A stretch of DNA of 64,000 nt from contig JBBQUT010000010.1 of assembly GCA_038212215.1 (NCBI GenBank), positions 1 to 64,000 of the forward strand, read 5' to 3'. The translations under genes and the position numbers were made by a program. Positions 43,135 through 52,320 of the stretch are shown here, piece after piece; position 1 is the first letter of the stretch, and each line of letters opens with the position of its first letter. This DNA comes from JALZAI01 sp038212215 (GTDB lineage: Bacteria; Actinomycetota; Actinomycetes; Mycobacteriales; Jatrophihabitantaceae). The notes beneath the pieces were generated by a model. The model was not told the DNA's origin. It was given only the letters and a program-made list of their open reading frames with translations, and did no database searches.

Positions 43135-45059
43135 CAGTCGGTGCGCCCCGGTCCGGGGGTGATCGGCAGCAGGGCTCGTCCGGTCGGGCCGACCTGGATA
43201 TCGGTGCCGAGGTTGGAGCACACGCCGCAGTCGAAGCACGGCGTCCAGCGGCAGTCGTCCTGCTCGAATTCGCCCAGGGAGTCCTGCCAGTCGTCCCAGA
43301 GCCATTGCTTGTCCAGGCCGGAGTCGAGGTGGTCCCACGGGAGCACCTCGTCGCCGTCGCGCTCGCGGGTGGTGAACCAGGCCAGATCGACGCCGGTCAA
43401 CTCCTGCGCCGCCGCGGCCACCCAGCGCGCGAACGAGAAGTGCTCCGACCAGCCGTCGAAACGCCCGCCCTCGCGCCACACCCGCTCGATCACCGCGCCC
43501 ACCCGGCGGTCACCGCGCGAGAGCAGTCCCTCGATCAGCGAGGGCTCGCCGTCGTGATAGCGCATGCCGACGTTGCGGCCCAGCGACCGGTCGGCGTTGA
43601 TCGCCGCGCGCAGCTTGCGCAGCCGTGAATCGACCGTTTCCGGATCGCATTGCGCGGCCCACTGGAACGGCGTGTGCGGCTTAGGGACGAAGCCGCCGAT
43701 CGACACCGTGCAGCGGATGTCCTTGGTGCCGGTCGCGGCGCGGCCCGCGCGGATCACGTCGTGCGCCATTTCCGCGATCTCGAGCACGTCCTCGTCGGTC
43801 TCGGTGGGCAGACCGCACATGAAGTACAGCTTCACTTGACGCCAGCCCTGCCCGTACGCCGCCGTAACGGTGCGGATCAGGTCCTCCTTGCTGACCATCT
43901 TGTTGATCACGCGTCGCAGTCGCTCCGACCCGCCTTCGGGTGCGAAGGTGAGCCCGGAGCGGCGGCCGTTGCGGCTGAACTCGTTGGCCAGGTCGATGTT
44001 GAACGCGTCGACGCGGGTGGACGGCAGCGAGAGGCTGACCTTGTCCTCGGTGTAGCGGTCCGCGAGTTGTTTCGCAAGAGGCCCGATCTCGGAGTGGTCC
44101 GCGGACGACAGCGACAGCAGGCCGACCTCCTCGAACCCAGTGGCTCGCAAACCCTGATCGACCATCGCACCGATCGTGTCGATCGAGCGCTCGCGCACCG
44201 GACGGGTGATCATGCCGGCCTGGCAGAACCGGCAGCCGCGGGTGCAACCGCGAAAGATCTCGACCGACATCCGCTCGTGCACGGTCTCGGCGAGCGGAAC
44301 CAGCGGCGTCTTGGGATAGGGCCACTCGTCCAGATTCATGACGGTGTGCTTGCTGACCCGTTCCGGCACGCCACGGCGGTTCGGAACGACCGATGCGATC
44401 CGCCCGTCGGGAAGGTAGGCGACGTCGTAGAAGCGCGGCACGTACACGCCACCGGTCGCGGCCAAGCGCAGCAGCAGCTCGTCACGCCCGCCCGGGCAGC
44501 CGGCCACCTTCCAGGCGCACACCACGTCCGTGATCGCGCCGACGGCCTGCTCGCCATCGCCGAGCACCGCCGCGTCAACGAAGTCGGCGACTGGTTCCGG
44601 GTTGAACGCGGCGTGCCCGCCGGCGACGACGACCGGGTGCGTCTCGTCGCGGTCGCGGGCATGCAGCGGGATGCCCGCCAGGTCGAGGGCGGTGAGCAGG
44701 TTCGTGTAGCCGAGCTCGGTGGCGAAAGAGACCCCGAGCAGGTCGAAGGCCGCGACCGGGCGGTGCGCGTCAACGGTGAACTGGCCGATGCCGTGCTCGC
44801 GCATCAACGCCTCGAGATCGGGCCATACCGAATAGGTGCGCTCTGCCAACGTGTCGGCCCGCTCGTTGAGCACCTCGTAGAGGATCTGCACGCCCTGGTT
44901 CGGCAACCCCACCTCGTAGGCGTCGGGATACATCAGCGCCCAGCGGACCTGGACGGCGTCCCATTCCTTGACGACAGCGTTCAACTCCCCGCCGACGTAT
45001 TGGATCGGCTTGCTGACCCGGGGCAGCAACGGCTCCAGTCTCGCGAACAGGGACTCCAC
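43134..45059 (-). CDS. TIGR03960 family B12-binding radical SAM protein
   Basis: 641 residues. N-terminal segment SKPIQYVGGELN, a B12-binding-like domain, then radical SAM cysteines C272-x3-C276-x2-C279 (GCTRGCRFCQ), LTFAPEGGSERLRRVINK, and C-terminal CFDCGVC. GTG 45059 is preferred, with AGGA about 9 nt upstream. Found throughout actinomycetes next to rne. Substrate unknown. It is divergent from an EamA gene whose start region mirrors it. Confidence 0.92.
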   Translation of the reverse strand: MESLFARLEPLLPRVSKPIQYVGGELNAVVKEWDAVQVRWALMYPDAYEVGLPNQGVQILYEVLNERADTLAERTYSVWPDLEALMREHGIGQFTVDAHRPVAAFDLLGVSFATELGYTNLLTALDLAGIPLHARDRDETHPVVVAGGHAAFNPEPVADFVDAAVLGDGEQAVGAITDVVCAWKVAGCPGGRDELLLRLAATGGVYVPRFYDVAYLPDGRIASVVPNRRGVPERVSKHTVMNLDEWPYPKTPLVPLAETVHERMSVEIFRGCTRGCRFCQAGMITRPVRERSIDTIGAMVDQGLRATGFEEVGLLSLSSADHSEIGPLAKQLADRYTEDKVSLSLPSTRVDAFNIDLANEFSRNGRRSGLTFAPEGGSERLRRVINKMVSKEDLIRTVTAAYGQGWRQVKLYFMCGLPTETDEDVLEIAEMAHDVIRAGRAATGTKDIRCTVSIGGFVPKPHTPFQWAAQCDPETVDSRLRKLRAAINADRSLGRNVGMRYHDGEPSLIEGLLSRGDRRVGAVIERVWREGGRFDGWSEHFSFARWVAAAAQELTGVDLAWFTTRERDGDEVLPWDHLDSGLDKQWLWDDWQDSLGEFEQDDCRWTPCFDCGVCSNLGTDIQVGPTGRALLPITPGPGRTD

Positions 45060-45105
45060 GTCTGCTGATCCTACGGTCGGCGGCTCTGACAGGATCGCGG
45101 ACGTG
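45057..45105. promoter_or_regulatory. inverted repeat with head-to-head divergent promoters
   Basis: Left arm 45057-45072 and right arm 45091-45105 are CACGTCxGC-GATCCT and its complement, with one mismatch and a 1-nt gap. Each arm ends in the GTG start codon of one gene and includes its AGGATC Shine-Dalgarno-like element. Between them the -10-like ATCCTA (minus TAGGAT, 45068-45073) and TACGGT (plus, 45072-45077) overlap by 2 nt. Confidence 0.5.
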
Positions 45106-45960
45106 CGCAACGTCCCCCCGCAGGTGCTCCTGCTCGGCGGGATCGGTTCGGTGCAATTCGGCGCGGCCTTCGCCAACACGCTCTTCAAGCAGGCCGGCCC
45201 CGCCGGTGTGGTGTTGCTGCGCCTGGCGCTGTCGGCCGTGCTGCTGCTCGCCGTCGCCCGGCCAAGCCTGCGCGGGCGCACCCGCACGGACCTACGGGCG
45301 GTGCTGCTGTTCGGCCTGGTGCTGGGCGCGATGAACTGGTCCTTCTACGAGGCGCTGCACCGGCTGCCCCTCGGCGTCGCGGTGACGATCGAGTTCACCG
45401 GACCCCTCGCCGTCGCGCTCGCCGGGTCGCGGCGCCTGCTGGACCTGCTGTGGGTCTCGCTCGCGGCCACCGGCGTGATCCTGCTCGCGCTGCGCGGCGA
45501 CCGGCACGGTGTCACGGCGCTCGGGGTGCTGCTTGCCTTGTTCGCCGGCGCCTGCTGGGCCGGCTACATCCTGTTGTCACAGCGGGTCGGGAAGTCGTTC
45601 ACGACATTGGACGGGCTTTCGCTCGCGTCCGCCGTCGCCACGCTCGTCGTCGTGCCTGCCGGGATCATCGAGGGTGGCAGCGCGCTCGCCAGACCGGGTT
45701 TGTTGGCCGGCGGGCTCGCCGTAGCGGTGCTGTCCTCGATCATCCCGTACTCGCTGGAGCTGCGCGCGCTGCGGCTCCTGACGGCGGCGGCCTTCGGGCT
45801 GCTGATGAGCCTGGAGCCGGCCGTCGCCGCGCTGGCTGGCGTTCTCGTGCTCGGCCAACCGCTGACGGGCGTGCTGCTGATCGCGCTTGTGCTCGTGGTC
45901 GTGGCGAGTGCGGGCACGACACTGACCCAATCGCGCTCGGCGGCCGTCGCCCCGCTGTGA
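45103..45960 (+). CDS. EamA/RhtA family transporter
   Basis: 285 residues with about ten hydrophobic segments in two EamA halves. Matches the RhtA (threonine/homoserine exporter) branch: GGIGSVQFGAAFANTLF at the start, FYEALHRLPLGVAVTIEFTGPLAVAL at the end of half one, ALRLLTAAAFGLLMSLEPAVAAL in half two. Likely amino-acid or metabolite exporter. GTG 45103 with AGGA upstream. Divergent from the radical SAM gene. Confidence 0.87.
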   Translation: MRNVPPQVLLLGGIGSVQFGAAFANTLFKQAGPAGVVLLRLALSAVLLLAVARPSLRGRTRTDLRAVLLFGLVLGAMNWSFYEALHRLPLGVAVTIEFTGPLAVALAGSRRLLDLLWVSLAATGVILLALRGDRHGVTALGVLLALFAGACWAGYILLSQRVGKSFTTLDGLSLASAVATLVVVPAGIIEGGSALARPGLLAGGLAVAVLSSIIPYSLELRALRLLTAAAFGLLMSLEPAVAALAGVLVLGQPLTGVLLIALVLVVVASAGTTLTQSRSAAVAPL

Positions 45961-46005
45961 ACATCAGCCGCCGTGAACACCAGCCGCCGTGAACACCAGC
46001 CGCCG
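45958..46005 (+). repeat. 16-nt tandem repeat, three copies, starting at the EamA stop
   Basis: TGAACATCAGCCGCCG (45958-45973), then TGAACACCAGCCGCCG twice (45974-46005). The first unit begins with the EamA TGA. Confidence 0.9.
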
Positions 46006-46018
46006 TGAAGCGAGTTGT

Positions 46019-46024
46019 CATACT
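46019..46024 (+). promoter_or_regulatory. -10 box for the SnoaL-like gene at 46031
   Basis: CATACT, six bases, then ATG 46031. It lies 13 nt after the tandem repeat. Confidence 0.4.
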
Positions 46025-46030
46025 TGCGCC

Positions 46031-46432
46031 ATGATCGTCGACCTGGTCCACCGCTTCTACCGCGATCTGTGGAACAGATGGGACGACGCTGCGGTAGACG
46101 CGATCCTCGCCCCCGACTTCCAATTCCGCGGGTCGCTCGGGCAGAGCGTATCGGGTCGGGACGGCTGGCGCGGCTATCGCGACATGATCCGCGCGGGCTC
46201 AGACGACTTTCACAACGACATCGTCCAAATCATCGCCGACGGGCAACGCGCTGCTGCACGAATCGAATACTCCGGCACACACACCGGGCCGCTGCTGCGC
46301 TTCGAAGCAACCGGCCGACGCTTCAGCTACGTTGGCGTGGCGTTCTTCACAGCCTCGCCAGGATCGACGAGCCAATTGAGCGACACCTGGATTCTCGGCG
46401 ACATAGCAGGTCTCACGCAGCAGCTTCGCTGA
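46031..46432 (+). CDS. SnoaL-like / ester cyclase protein
   Basis: 133 residues from ATG 46031. VDLVHRFYRDLWNRWDDAAVDAILAPDFQFRGSLG and the G-R-D-G-W-x-G-Y motif point to the SnoaL-like polyketide cyclase family (NTF2 fold). Ligand unknown. The frame is open to 45989 through the tandem repeat, but the ATG after a leaderless-type -10 is preferred. It converges with rodA, with only 5 nt between the stop codons. Confidence 0.82.
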   Translation: MIVDLVHRFYRDLWNRWDDAAVDAILAPDFQFRGSLGQSVSGRDGWRGYRDMIRAGSDDFHNDIVQIIADGQRAAARIEYSGTHTGPLLRFEATGRRFSYVGVAFFTASPGSTSQLSDTWILGDIAGLTQQLR

Positions 46433-46437
46433 TCCAC

Positions 46438-47649
46438 TCAGCCTTGCTCGGCGGCGCGGGACGGATCCGCACTCGTGCGGCGCACCGCTTCCAGCACGCC
46501 GATCGCCAAGCCCTGCGCAAACATCGACGATCCGCCGTAAGAGACGAACGGCAACGGCAGGCCGGTCACCGGCATCAGGCCGAGATTCATACCGACGTTC
46601 TGAAATACCTGGAAACCGAACCAGCAAACGATGCCGACAGCGACGAGCTGGCCGGTGCGATCCGCCCGCCGCGCGATCAGCAGGCCGCGCCAGCACAGCA
46701 GCGCGAACAGGGCAATGAGCACTGTGGCGCCGACCAATCCGAATTCCTCGCCGGCGACAGAGAACACGAAGTCGGTGCGCTGCTCGGGCACGAATCCGCC
46801 ATTGGTCTGCGGGCCGCGGAACAGGCCCGTGCCGAACAGTCCGCCGTTGGCGATCGCGATGTGCGCCTGGGTGATGTTGTACGCCGCACCTTGGACGTCC
46901 CTGGTCGGGTTCGTGAACGATGCGAACCGCGCGAGCTGGTAATCGGCAAGCAGGCCGCCCTTCACCACCACAACCGCCGCTACGACCGCGAGCAGCAGCA
47001 GCCCCACCGTCCAACGCGCCCGTACCCCGGCCACGAGCAGCACACCGAAGGACGCGGCGGCGAGCACCATCGCCGAGCCCAGATCGGGCTGCAGCATGAC
47101 CAGCCCCATCGGCAGGCCGATCATGACCAGAGCCAGCAGCACATCGCCCGCAGTCGGCAGGCGATCGGGGTCACGGTCGCGCGCGCGTTGCGCGAACAGC
47201 ACCGCGAGCCCGACGACGAGGCCCAGCTTCATGAACTCCGACGGCTGCACCTCGAAGCCGGCACCGATCCGGATCCAGGCGTGCGCGCCGTTGATCGTGG
47301 CGCCGAACGGGAATACGAGCATCAGTCCGAGGACCGCCGCCACGTAGCAGAGCGGGCCGGACAACCGCAGCAGCCGAGCATCCAGCCGCGCCGCCGCGAT
47401 CATCAGCCCGCCGGCAATCGCCACATTGAGCAGGTGCCGGTACAGGTAGCCGTTTGGGTTGTAGCCCGCGGCGCGCTCACTGTCGCGGGTCGCTGCCCAG
47501 ACGAGCACGGCACCGATGAGTGACAACGCCAACGCGGTACCCGCGAGCAGCCAGTCGAATCCGGCGGCGCGACTGCTGCGCGGCCGAGCGATGCCGCCGC
47601 TCAGCAGCGGGAACGGAGCGCGCGGATCCCGTGCCGCGAGCAGGCTCAT
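46438..47649 (-). CDS. rodA: peptidoglycan glycosyltransferase RodA (SEDS)
   Basis: 403 residues with about ten membrane segments. SEDS landmarks: INGAHAWIRIGAGFEVQPSEFMK, LQPDLGSAMVL, FGTGLFRGPQTNGGFVPEQRTDFVFSVAGEEFG (short pieces seen: PQTNGGFVPE, TDFVFSVAGEE), and LPFVSYGGSSM. Polymerises lipid II with PBP2 in the elongasome. ATG overlaps the mrdA stop as ATGA. Last gene of the mre operon. Confidence 0.95.
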   Translation of the reverse strand: MSLLAARDPRAPFPLLSGGIARPRSSRAAGFDWLLAGTALALSLIGAVLVWAATRDSERAAGYNPNGYLYRHLLNVAIAGGLMIAAARLDARLLRLSGPLCYVAAVLGLMLVFPFGATINGAHAWIRIGAGFEVQPSEFMKLGLVVGLAVLFAQRARDRDPDRLPTAGDVLLALVMIGLPMGLVMLQPDLGSAMVLAAASFGVLLVAGVRARWTVGLLLLAVVAAVVVVKGGLLADYQLARFASFTNPTRDVQGAAYNITQAHIAIANGGLFGTGLFRGPQTNGGFVPEQRTDFVFSVAGEEFGLVGATVLIALFALLCWRGLLIARRADRTGQLVAVGIVCWFGFQVFQNVGMNLGLMPVTGLPLPFVSYGGSSMFAQGLAIGVLEAVRRTSADPSRAAEQG

Positions 47650-49721
47650 CGGCCGGGACTCGTGATTCGCGGCAACCGGGACACGGGTTCCCGGTTCGCG
47701 ACGACGGGTTTCTGCCCAACGCCGAAGATGCCGTCCCACACCCGTTTGAGCATCGGGCCGGCACCGAACGCGCCGGTGCCGCCCTGCTCGATCATGCCGA
47801 CGATCACGAACTTGGCGTGCGGGTTGCCCCGCCGGTCGCTGGACATGGGCCCCCACGTGGCCAGCCAGCCGGTGTCTTTCTTGCCGTACACCTCTGCGGT
47901 CCCGGTCTTGCCCCCGAGCAAGTCGCGGTACGGCGACTGCAGGTAGGCGAACGCACCGGAGACCGACCAGCCGCGGCTGAAACTGAGCGATTTCATGATG
48001 TAGTTGCGCAGTTTCTGGCTGGTAGGGACGGTGTTACGCACCTTCGCGTGGATCGTGCGGACGAGCTTGCCCTTGCCGTCAACGACGGCCCATGCAAGCC
48101 TCGGTTCCAGGATGCGTCCGCCGTTGACCAGCGCCGAATAGGCAGTCGCAAGCTGCAGCGGCGACATCGTCGTCTCGCCCTGGCCGATCGACATGTCGGC
48201 GTTGTCGCCGGCGCGGTAGCGCCACCCGTCGGTGCAGTTCTCGGCCGCCAGCAGCGTCAAGTACGCCCGCTGCGTGGCGTCGGTCAGGTTCGGATAGCCG
48301 CGCTTGGCGCTTCGGCAGTAGAGCGTGCGGTTGGCCTTCCACCGGGTCAAGCGGGTCTCCCGGTCGGCGAAGGAGCCGCTCGCCTGCTCGTCGGCTGGCA
48401 GGTCGATGCCCGGTGCCCGGCCCACGCCGTAGGCCGCGGCCATGTGTTGCAGCCACTCGTGCGCCTTCTCGCCCTGCGCGATGCGCGCCTGGTCGGCGTA
48501 GTACTCGGCAGCCGCTGGGGCGTAGAAGAACGTGTCGCAGGAGAAACCCAGCGCGTCCTGCAGCGTGATCGGATAGCCGAACGACTCACCCTCGAAGTTG
48601 GTCTTGACACGGCCGTCGATCGTGACCGACCCCGGGCACGGATACGAGCCGTGCATCGAGATCTCGTGGTGCCGCACGATCGAGGAGGTGGTGATCAGCT
48701 TGAATGTCGAGCCGGGCGCGTATTGTCCGGCGATCGCACGGCTGAGCAGCGGGTCGTCAGCCGACGGGGCGGTGAGCGCGCGGTAGTTCTTCGTCGAGAT
48801 GCCGCCGACGAACAATTGCGGGTTGTACGTCGGATAGCTTGCCACCGCAATTACCCGGCCGTTGTTGGGATCCATGACCACTATCGCGCCAGCCGTCGCA
48901 GGCTTGCCGTTCTTGCGTAGGTCGTGCAGCTGTTGCAGCAGCGATCGCTCGGCCAATCCCTGTATTCGCCCGTCGATGCTCGTGACGAGAGTGTCGCCTT
49001 GGACGGGCGAGGTGTACGTGCCGGCCGCAACCGAGTAGCCCTGCGGGCTCAGGCGCAGCACGCGCGCCCCGTCGACACCGCGCAGCACCGAGTCGTACTG
49101 CTGCTCCAGCCCGGCCACGCCGATCGTGTCGGCATCGGTGAGAGTGGGGTTGCGCGCCTTGTCGGCAGCGGTGATCTGTGCGGTGTAGCCGAGCACGTGC
49201 GCAGCAAGCGTGCCCCCTGGGTAGTGCGGCAGGCTCAGGGTCTCGATCGCGATCCCCGGATAGTCCTCGCGGTGCTCGCTGATCGCCAGCACGACGCCGA
49301 TGCCGACGCCGGAGGCAACCGGAACCGGCTGATAGGGCTGCCCCGTCCAGCATGGCGCCGGCACCCTGGGTGAGCAGGTGCGGACCTCGTTGGTCAGCCG
49401 CGTCGGGTCGGCGTGCAGCAGGCGGGCGACCTTGGCCAGTACGGCCGCACCGCGGTCCGGCCGCTGGCGCAGCAAGTCGGCGTCGATGGTGAGCACCCGT
49501 GTCGTCGTGTTGTCGACCAGCACCTGCCCGGTGGCATCGACGATCAGCCCGCGCGGGGCGGGTATGACGATGGCGCCGTCATGCAGCAGGCCGGCAGTCT
49601 GCGTCGGCTTGTTCGGATCGAGCCACTGCACGTAGTACAGCCGGCCGAAAAGGGTGAGGGTCATCGACGCGATCAGCACCACGATCAGGGTGAACCGGCG
49701 CGGGCCGGGTCGCCGGCTCAC
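47646..49721 (-). CDS. mrdA: penicillin-binding protein 2 (transpeptidase)
   Basis: 691 residues. N-terminal membrane anchor (about 10-30), PBP dimerisation domain, and transpeptidase domain with STFK at 338-341 (catalytic Ser338), SxN-type motif around SCDTFFY/SFSRG, and KTGT at 605-608. Cross-links lateral-wall peptidoglycan with RodA. GTG 49721 overlaps mreD as GTGA. Usual length for actinobacterial PBP2 with an insert near the active site. Confidence 0.95.
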   Translation of the reverse strand: MSRRPGPRRFTLIVVLIASMTLTLFGRLYYVQWLDPNKPTQTAGLLHDGAIVIPAPRGLIVDATGQVLVDNTTTRVLTIDADLLRQRPDRGAAVLAKVARLLHADPTRLTNEVRTCSPRVPAPCWTGQPYQPVPVASGVGIGVVLAISEHREDYPGIAIETLSLPHYPGGTLAAHVLGYTAQITAADKARNPTLTDADTIGVAGLEQQYDSVLRGVDGARVLRLSPQGYSVAAGTYTSPVQGDTLVTSIDGRIQGLAERSLLQQLHDLRKNGKPATAGAIVVMDPNNGRVIAVASYPTYNPQLFVGGISTKNYRALTAPSADDPLLSRAIAGQYAPGSTFKLITTSSIVRHHEISMHGSYPCPGSVTIDGRVKTNFEGESFGYPITLQDALGFSCDTFFYAPAAAEYYADQARIAQGEKAHEWLQHMAAAYGVGRAPGIDLPADEQASGSFADRETRLTRWKANRTLYCRSAKRGYPNLTDATQRAYLTLLAAENCTDGWRYRAGDNADMSIGQGETTMSPLQLATAYSALVNGGRILEPRLAWAVVDGKGKLVRTIHAKVRNTVPTSQKLRNYIMKSLSFSRGWSVSGAFAYLQSPYRDLLGGKTGTAEVYGKKDTGWLATWGPMSSDRRGNPHAKFVIVGMIEQGGTGAFGAGPMLKRVWDGIFGVGQKPVVANREPVSRLPRITSPGR

Positions 49722-50248
49722 CGATCCGCCCGCACGAGCAATGCAGCCTGGGTCGTGTGCGGGCTGCGCAACGATCCGCTTCGCAGGAACACGCGCACGA
49801 TCGGCACCAGCACGAGTGCCAGCGCGGCATCACCGAGCAGGGTGGGGACGAAGTCGCTTATCACGCGCCCGGCAGTCGCGCCGTCCGTAGGCAGCATGCT
49901 CAGCAGCAGGGTTACGGCACCGGACACGAGGGCGCAGACCAGCGCGGCGACGGCGACGTCACGGCGCAGCGACACCCGGTTGGCGGCAAGCCCGCACGCA
50001 AGACCGACACCGAGCCAGCCCAGCGCGAGGACTCCAGCAGGGTGCACCGAGGCGAGATCGGCGATCAGCCCGGCCACGAAGCCGTAAGAGATTCCCGCGC
50101 CAGGACCGTCCACGAGTGCGATCGCGGCAACCGTCACGGCGGGCAGACTCACCGGCACCGGCATGGTCAGTGCAGCTATCAGCGTCGTCTGCAGCAGCAG
50201 CGCCGTCAGCATCGCGGCCAGCGCGGCGACGACCCGTGAGCGCGTCAT
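49718..50248 (-). CDS. mreD: rod shape-determining protein MreD
   Basis: 176 residues with five or six hydrophobic helices, PAVTVAAIALVDGPGAGISYGFVAGLIADL as the conserved central part. Membrane scaffold of the elongasome. Coupled by ATGA with mreC upstream and GTGA with mrdA downstream. Confidence 0.9.
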   Translation of the reverse strand: MTRSRVVAALAAMLTALLLQTTLIAALTMPVPVSLPAVTVAAIALVDGPGAGISYGFVAGLIADLASVHPAGVLALGWLGVGLACGLAANRVSLRRDVAVAALVCALVSGAVTLLLSMLPTDGATAGRVISDFVPTLLGDAALALVLVPIVRVFLRSGSLRSPHTTQAALLVRADR

Positions 50249-51084
50249 CGACCACCCGCCAGTTTGGCCGCCGCGGGTGTCTCGACGATGACGCCGACCA
50301 GGTCGAGCGAGGTCGGCGAGCTCTGCGGACTGACGTCGGCCTCGGTGGAGCCGTCAGTGCCGGTATGCACCGACCGCAGCGTGCCGATCGTCAGGCCCGC
50401 CACGATGCTGCTGTGGCCGGCCGCGCCGCTCACCAGCCGCTCGCCGACTCGAAGCTTGGCGTGCGGGTCGAGCGGTGCGAAGGTGTAGCCGTCGACGCCC
50501 TGCCCGGTGACCACACCCAGCTGACCGGAGTCCACTGCGCGTGCGCCGACGCCGGAGCCGGGATCGACGCCCAGCAGCACCACGCTCGAGGACGTGTCGG
50601 CGTGCAACACCCGTCCGACCAGCGCGTACCCGTCGGTCACCGTCTGCCCGGCGCGCACACCGTCCGCGCGTCCGACGCTCAGCGTCGCCGTCCAGTCGAA
50701 GCCCTGCCCGGAACCGAGCGCCGACACCCGCGCGGGCAGCACGTGATAGCCGAGCGACGATGCGGTGAGGCGCAACTTGCGCAGGGTCGAGGCGGTGCGG
50801 TGGTCCGTACGGGCGTCGGCGAGTTGTTTGCGAAGCTGCGAATTCTGCTGCTGCAGTTCGCGCAGCCGCTGCTCGTCGGAGGCAGCGTGCGGCGCTGCCT
50901 CGGCAAAGCGACGCAACGGACCGAGCACGCCGTCGGTGCCCCGATACAGCGAACCCAGCGCGCCGCGCACGCCGCTGTGCGCACTGGATAGCCCGGTTCC
51001 GCCGAGGTCGAGGCCGATGAAGCCCAGCGCCAGCGCGGCGAGGATCGCCGCTGCCAGTCGCTGGCGTCGGGTCAGGCGCCGCAT
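50245..51084 (-). CDS. mreC: rod shape-determining protein MreC
   Basis: 279 residues. N-terminal membrane helix (about 8-32), coiled coil about 70-105 (SDEQRLRELQQQNSQLRKQLA), then the beta-sandwich domain with GAARAVDSGQLGVVTGQG-type repeats (here GSGVGARAVDSGQLGVV) and GERLVSGAAG. Periplasmic scaffold between MreB/D and PBP2. 15 nt after mreB. Confidence 0.93.
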   Translation of the reverse strand: MRRLTRRQRLAAAILAALALGFIGLDLGGTGLSSAHSGVRGALGSLYRGTDGVLGPLRRFAEAAPHAASDEQRLRELQQQNSQLRKQLADARTDHRTASTLRKLRLTASSLGYHVLPARVSALGSGQGFDWTATLSVGRADGVRAGQTVTDGYALVGRVLHADTSSSVVLLGVDPGSGVGARAVDSGQLGVVTGQGVDGYTFAPLDPHAKLRVGERLVSGAAGHSSIVAGLTIGTLRSVHTGTDGSTEADVSPQSSPTSLDLVGVIVETPAAAKLAGGR

Positions 51085-51099
51085 CGGATCGGTCGCGAC

Positions 51100-52185
51100 T
51101 CAGCGCCGATGGCCGTCGACGACGACCTTCTGCAATTGGTCGAAGTGCTCGATGACCGTTGCCGTCCCGAGCACGACCGAATCGAGTGGACGGTCGGCGA
51201 CGAGCACCGGAACGCCGATCTCGTGCTGCAGTCGGGCGTCCAGGCCGCGCAGCAGTGCCCCGCCGCCGGTCAGCACGATGCCGCGGCTCACCAGGTCGCC
51301 TGCGAGCTCTGGCGGGCACCGGTCCAAGGTCGAGCGAACCGCGCTCACGATGCGGCTGATCGGCGCCTCCATGGCCTTGCGCAATTCGTCCCCGGAGATC
51401 GTCACGTTGCGCGGCAGACCGGTGCCGACGTCGCGTCCGCGAATCTCGGCTTTTTTCGGTCCTGCCACCGGGAACGCCGAGCCCACCGAGATTTTGAGTT
51501 CCTCTGCGGTGCGGTCGCCGATCATCAGCGCGAACTCGGCGCGGACGTGATCAACGATGGACTGGTCGAGCGCGTTGCCGGCGACCCGCAACGAGGTGGC
51601 CGCGACGATCCCGCCCAGCGCGAGCACAGCGACCTCGGTGGTACCGCCGCCGATGTCGACGACCATGGAACCGGAAGGCTGGTTCACCGGCAGACCCGCG
51701 CCGATCGCTGCAGCCATCGGCTCGGAGATGATGTGCACCCGCCGGGCCCCGGCTGCGTACACCGACTCGCTGACGGCGCGCTGCTCGACACTGGTGATTC
51801 CGGACGGCACGCAGACCACGATCCGCGGCCCGGCGAAGGCGCCGCGCCGGCGCAACACCTTGCGTACGAAATAGCGCAGCATCTCCGCGGTGACGTCGTA
51901 ATCGGCGATCACCCCGTCACGCAGCGGGCGTACGGCAGTGATGTGGCCGGGAGTGCGTCCGATCATCCGCTTGGCTTCGGCACCCACAGCCACGACCGCG
52001 TTCGTGCTGGTGTCCACGGCGACGACGGACGGCTCGTCGAGCAGGATGCCTCGACCGCGCGCGTACACCAGTGTGTTGGCGGTGCCGAGATCGATGGCGA
52101 GGTCGCCGCCAAGCAGGTCGCCACCGCGCTGCGACATCGACGACAGCGAGATCGACGACAGTCGACTGCGCGCGGTGATCGTCAC
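51100..52185 (-). CDS. mreB: rod shape-determining actin MreB
   Basis: 361 residues. Actin-fold motifs: AIDLGTANTLVYARGRGILLDEPSVVA (phosphate 1), VCVPSGITSVEQRAV, MVVDIGGGTTEVAVLALGG (phosphate 2), VLTGGGALLRGL (adenosine). GTG 52185 has AGAAGGG about 9 nt upstream; an internal ATG at residue 17 is also possible. A -10-like TACGAT lies near 52243 in its leader. First gene of mreB-mreC-mreD-mrdA-rodA. Confidence 0.95.
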   Translation of the reverse strand: MTITARSRLSSISLSSMSQRGGDLLGGDLAIDLGTANTLVYARGRGILLDEPSVVAVDTSTNAVVAVGAEAKRMIGRTPGHITAVRPLRDGVIADYDVTAEMLRYFVRKVLRRRGAFAGPRIVVCVPSGITSVEQRAVSESVYAAGARRVHIISEPMAAAIGAGLPVNQPSGSMVVDIGGGTTEVAVLALGGIVAATSLRVAGNALDQSIVDHVRAEFALMIGDRTAEELKISVGSAFPVAGPKKAEIRGRDVGTGLPRNVTISGDELRKAMEAPISRIVSAVRSTLDRCPPELAGDLVSRGIVLTGGGALLRGLDARLQHEIGVPVLVADRPLDSVVLGTATVIEHFDQLQKVVVDGHRR

Positions 52186-52320
52186 GTCAGGCGCCCTTCT
52201 GCGAGACCCGGTGACCGAACCCACAGCAGGGCACGGCCTCACCGGATCGTAAAGTCGCGCAGGCCCGAAAGGCTGCTGCGACGCGCGGTGGCGACGTTAC
52301 GTATGTGACTGATGTGAACG

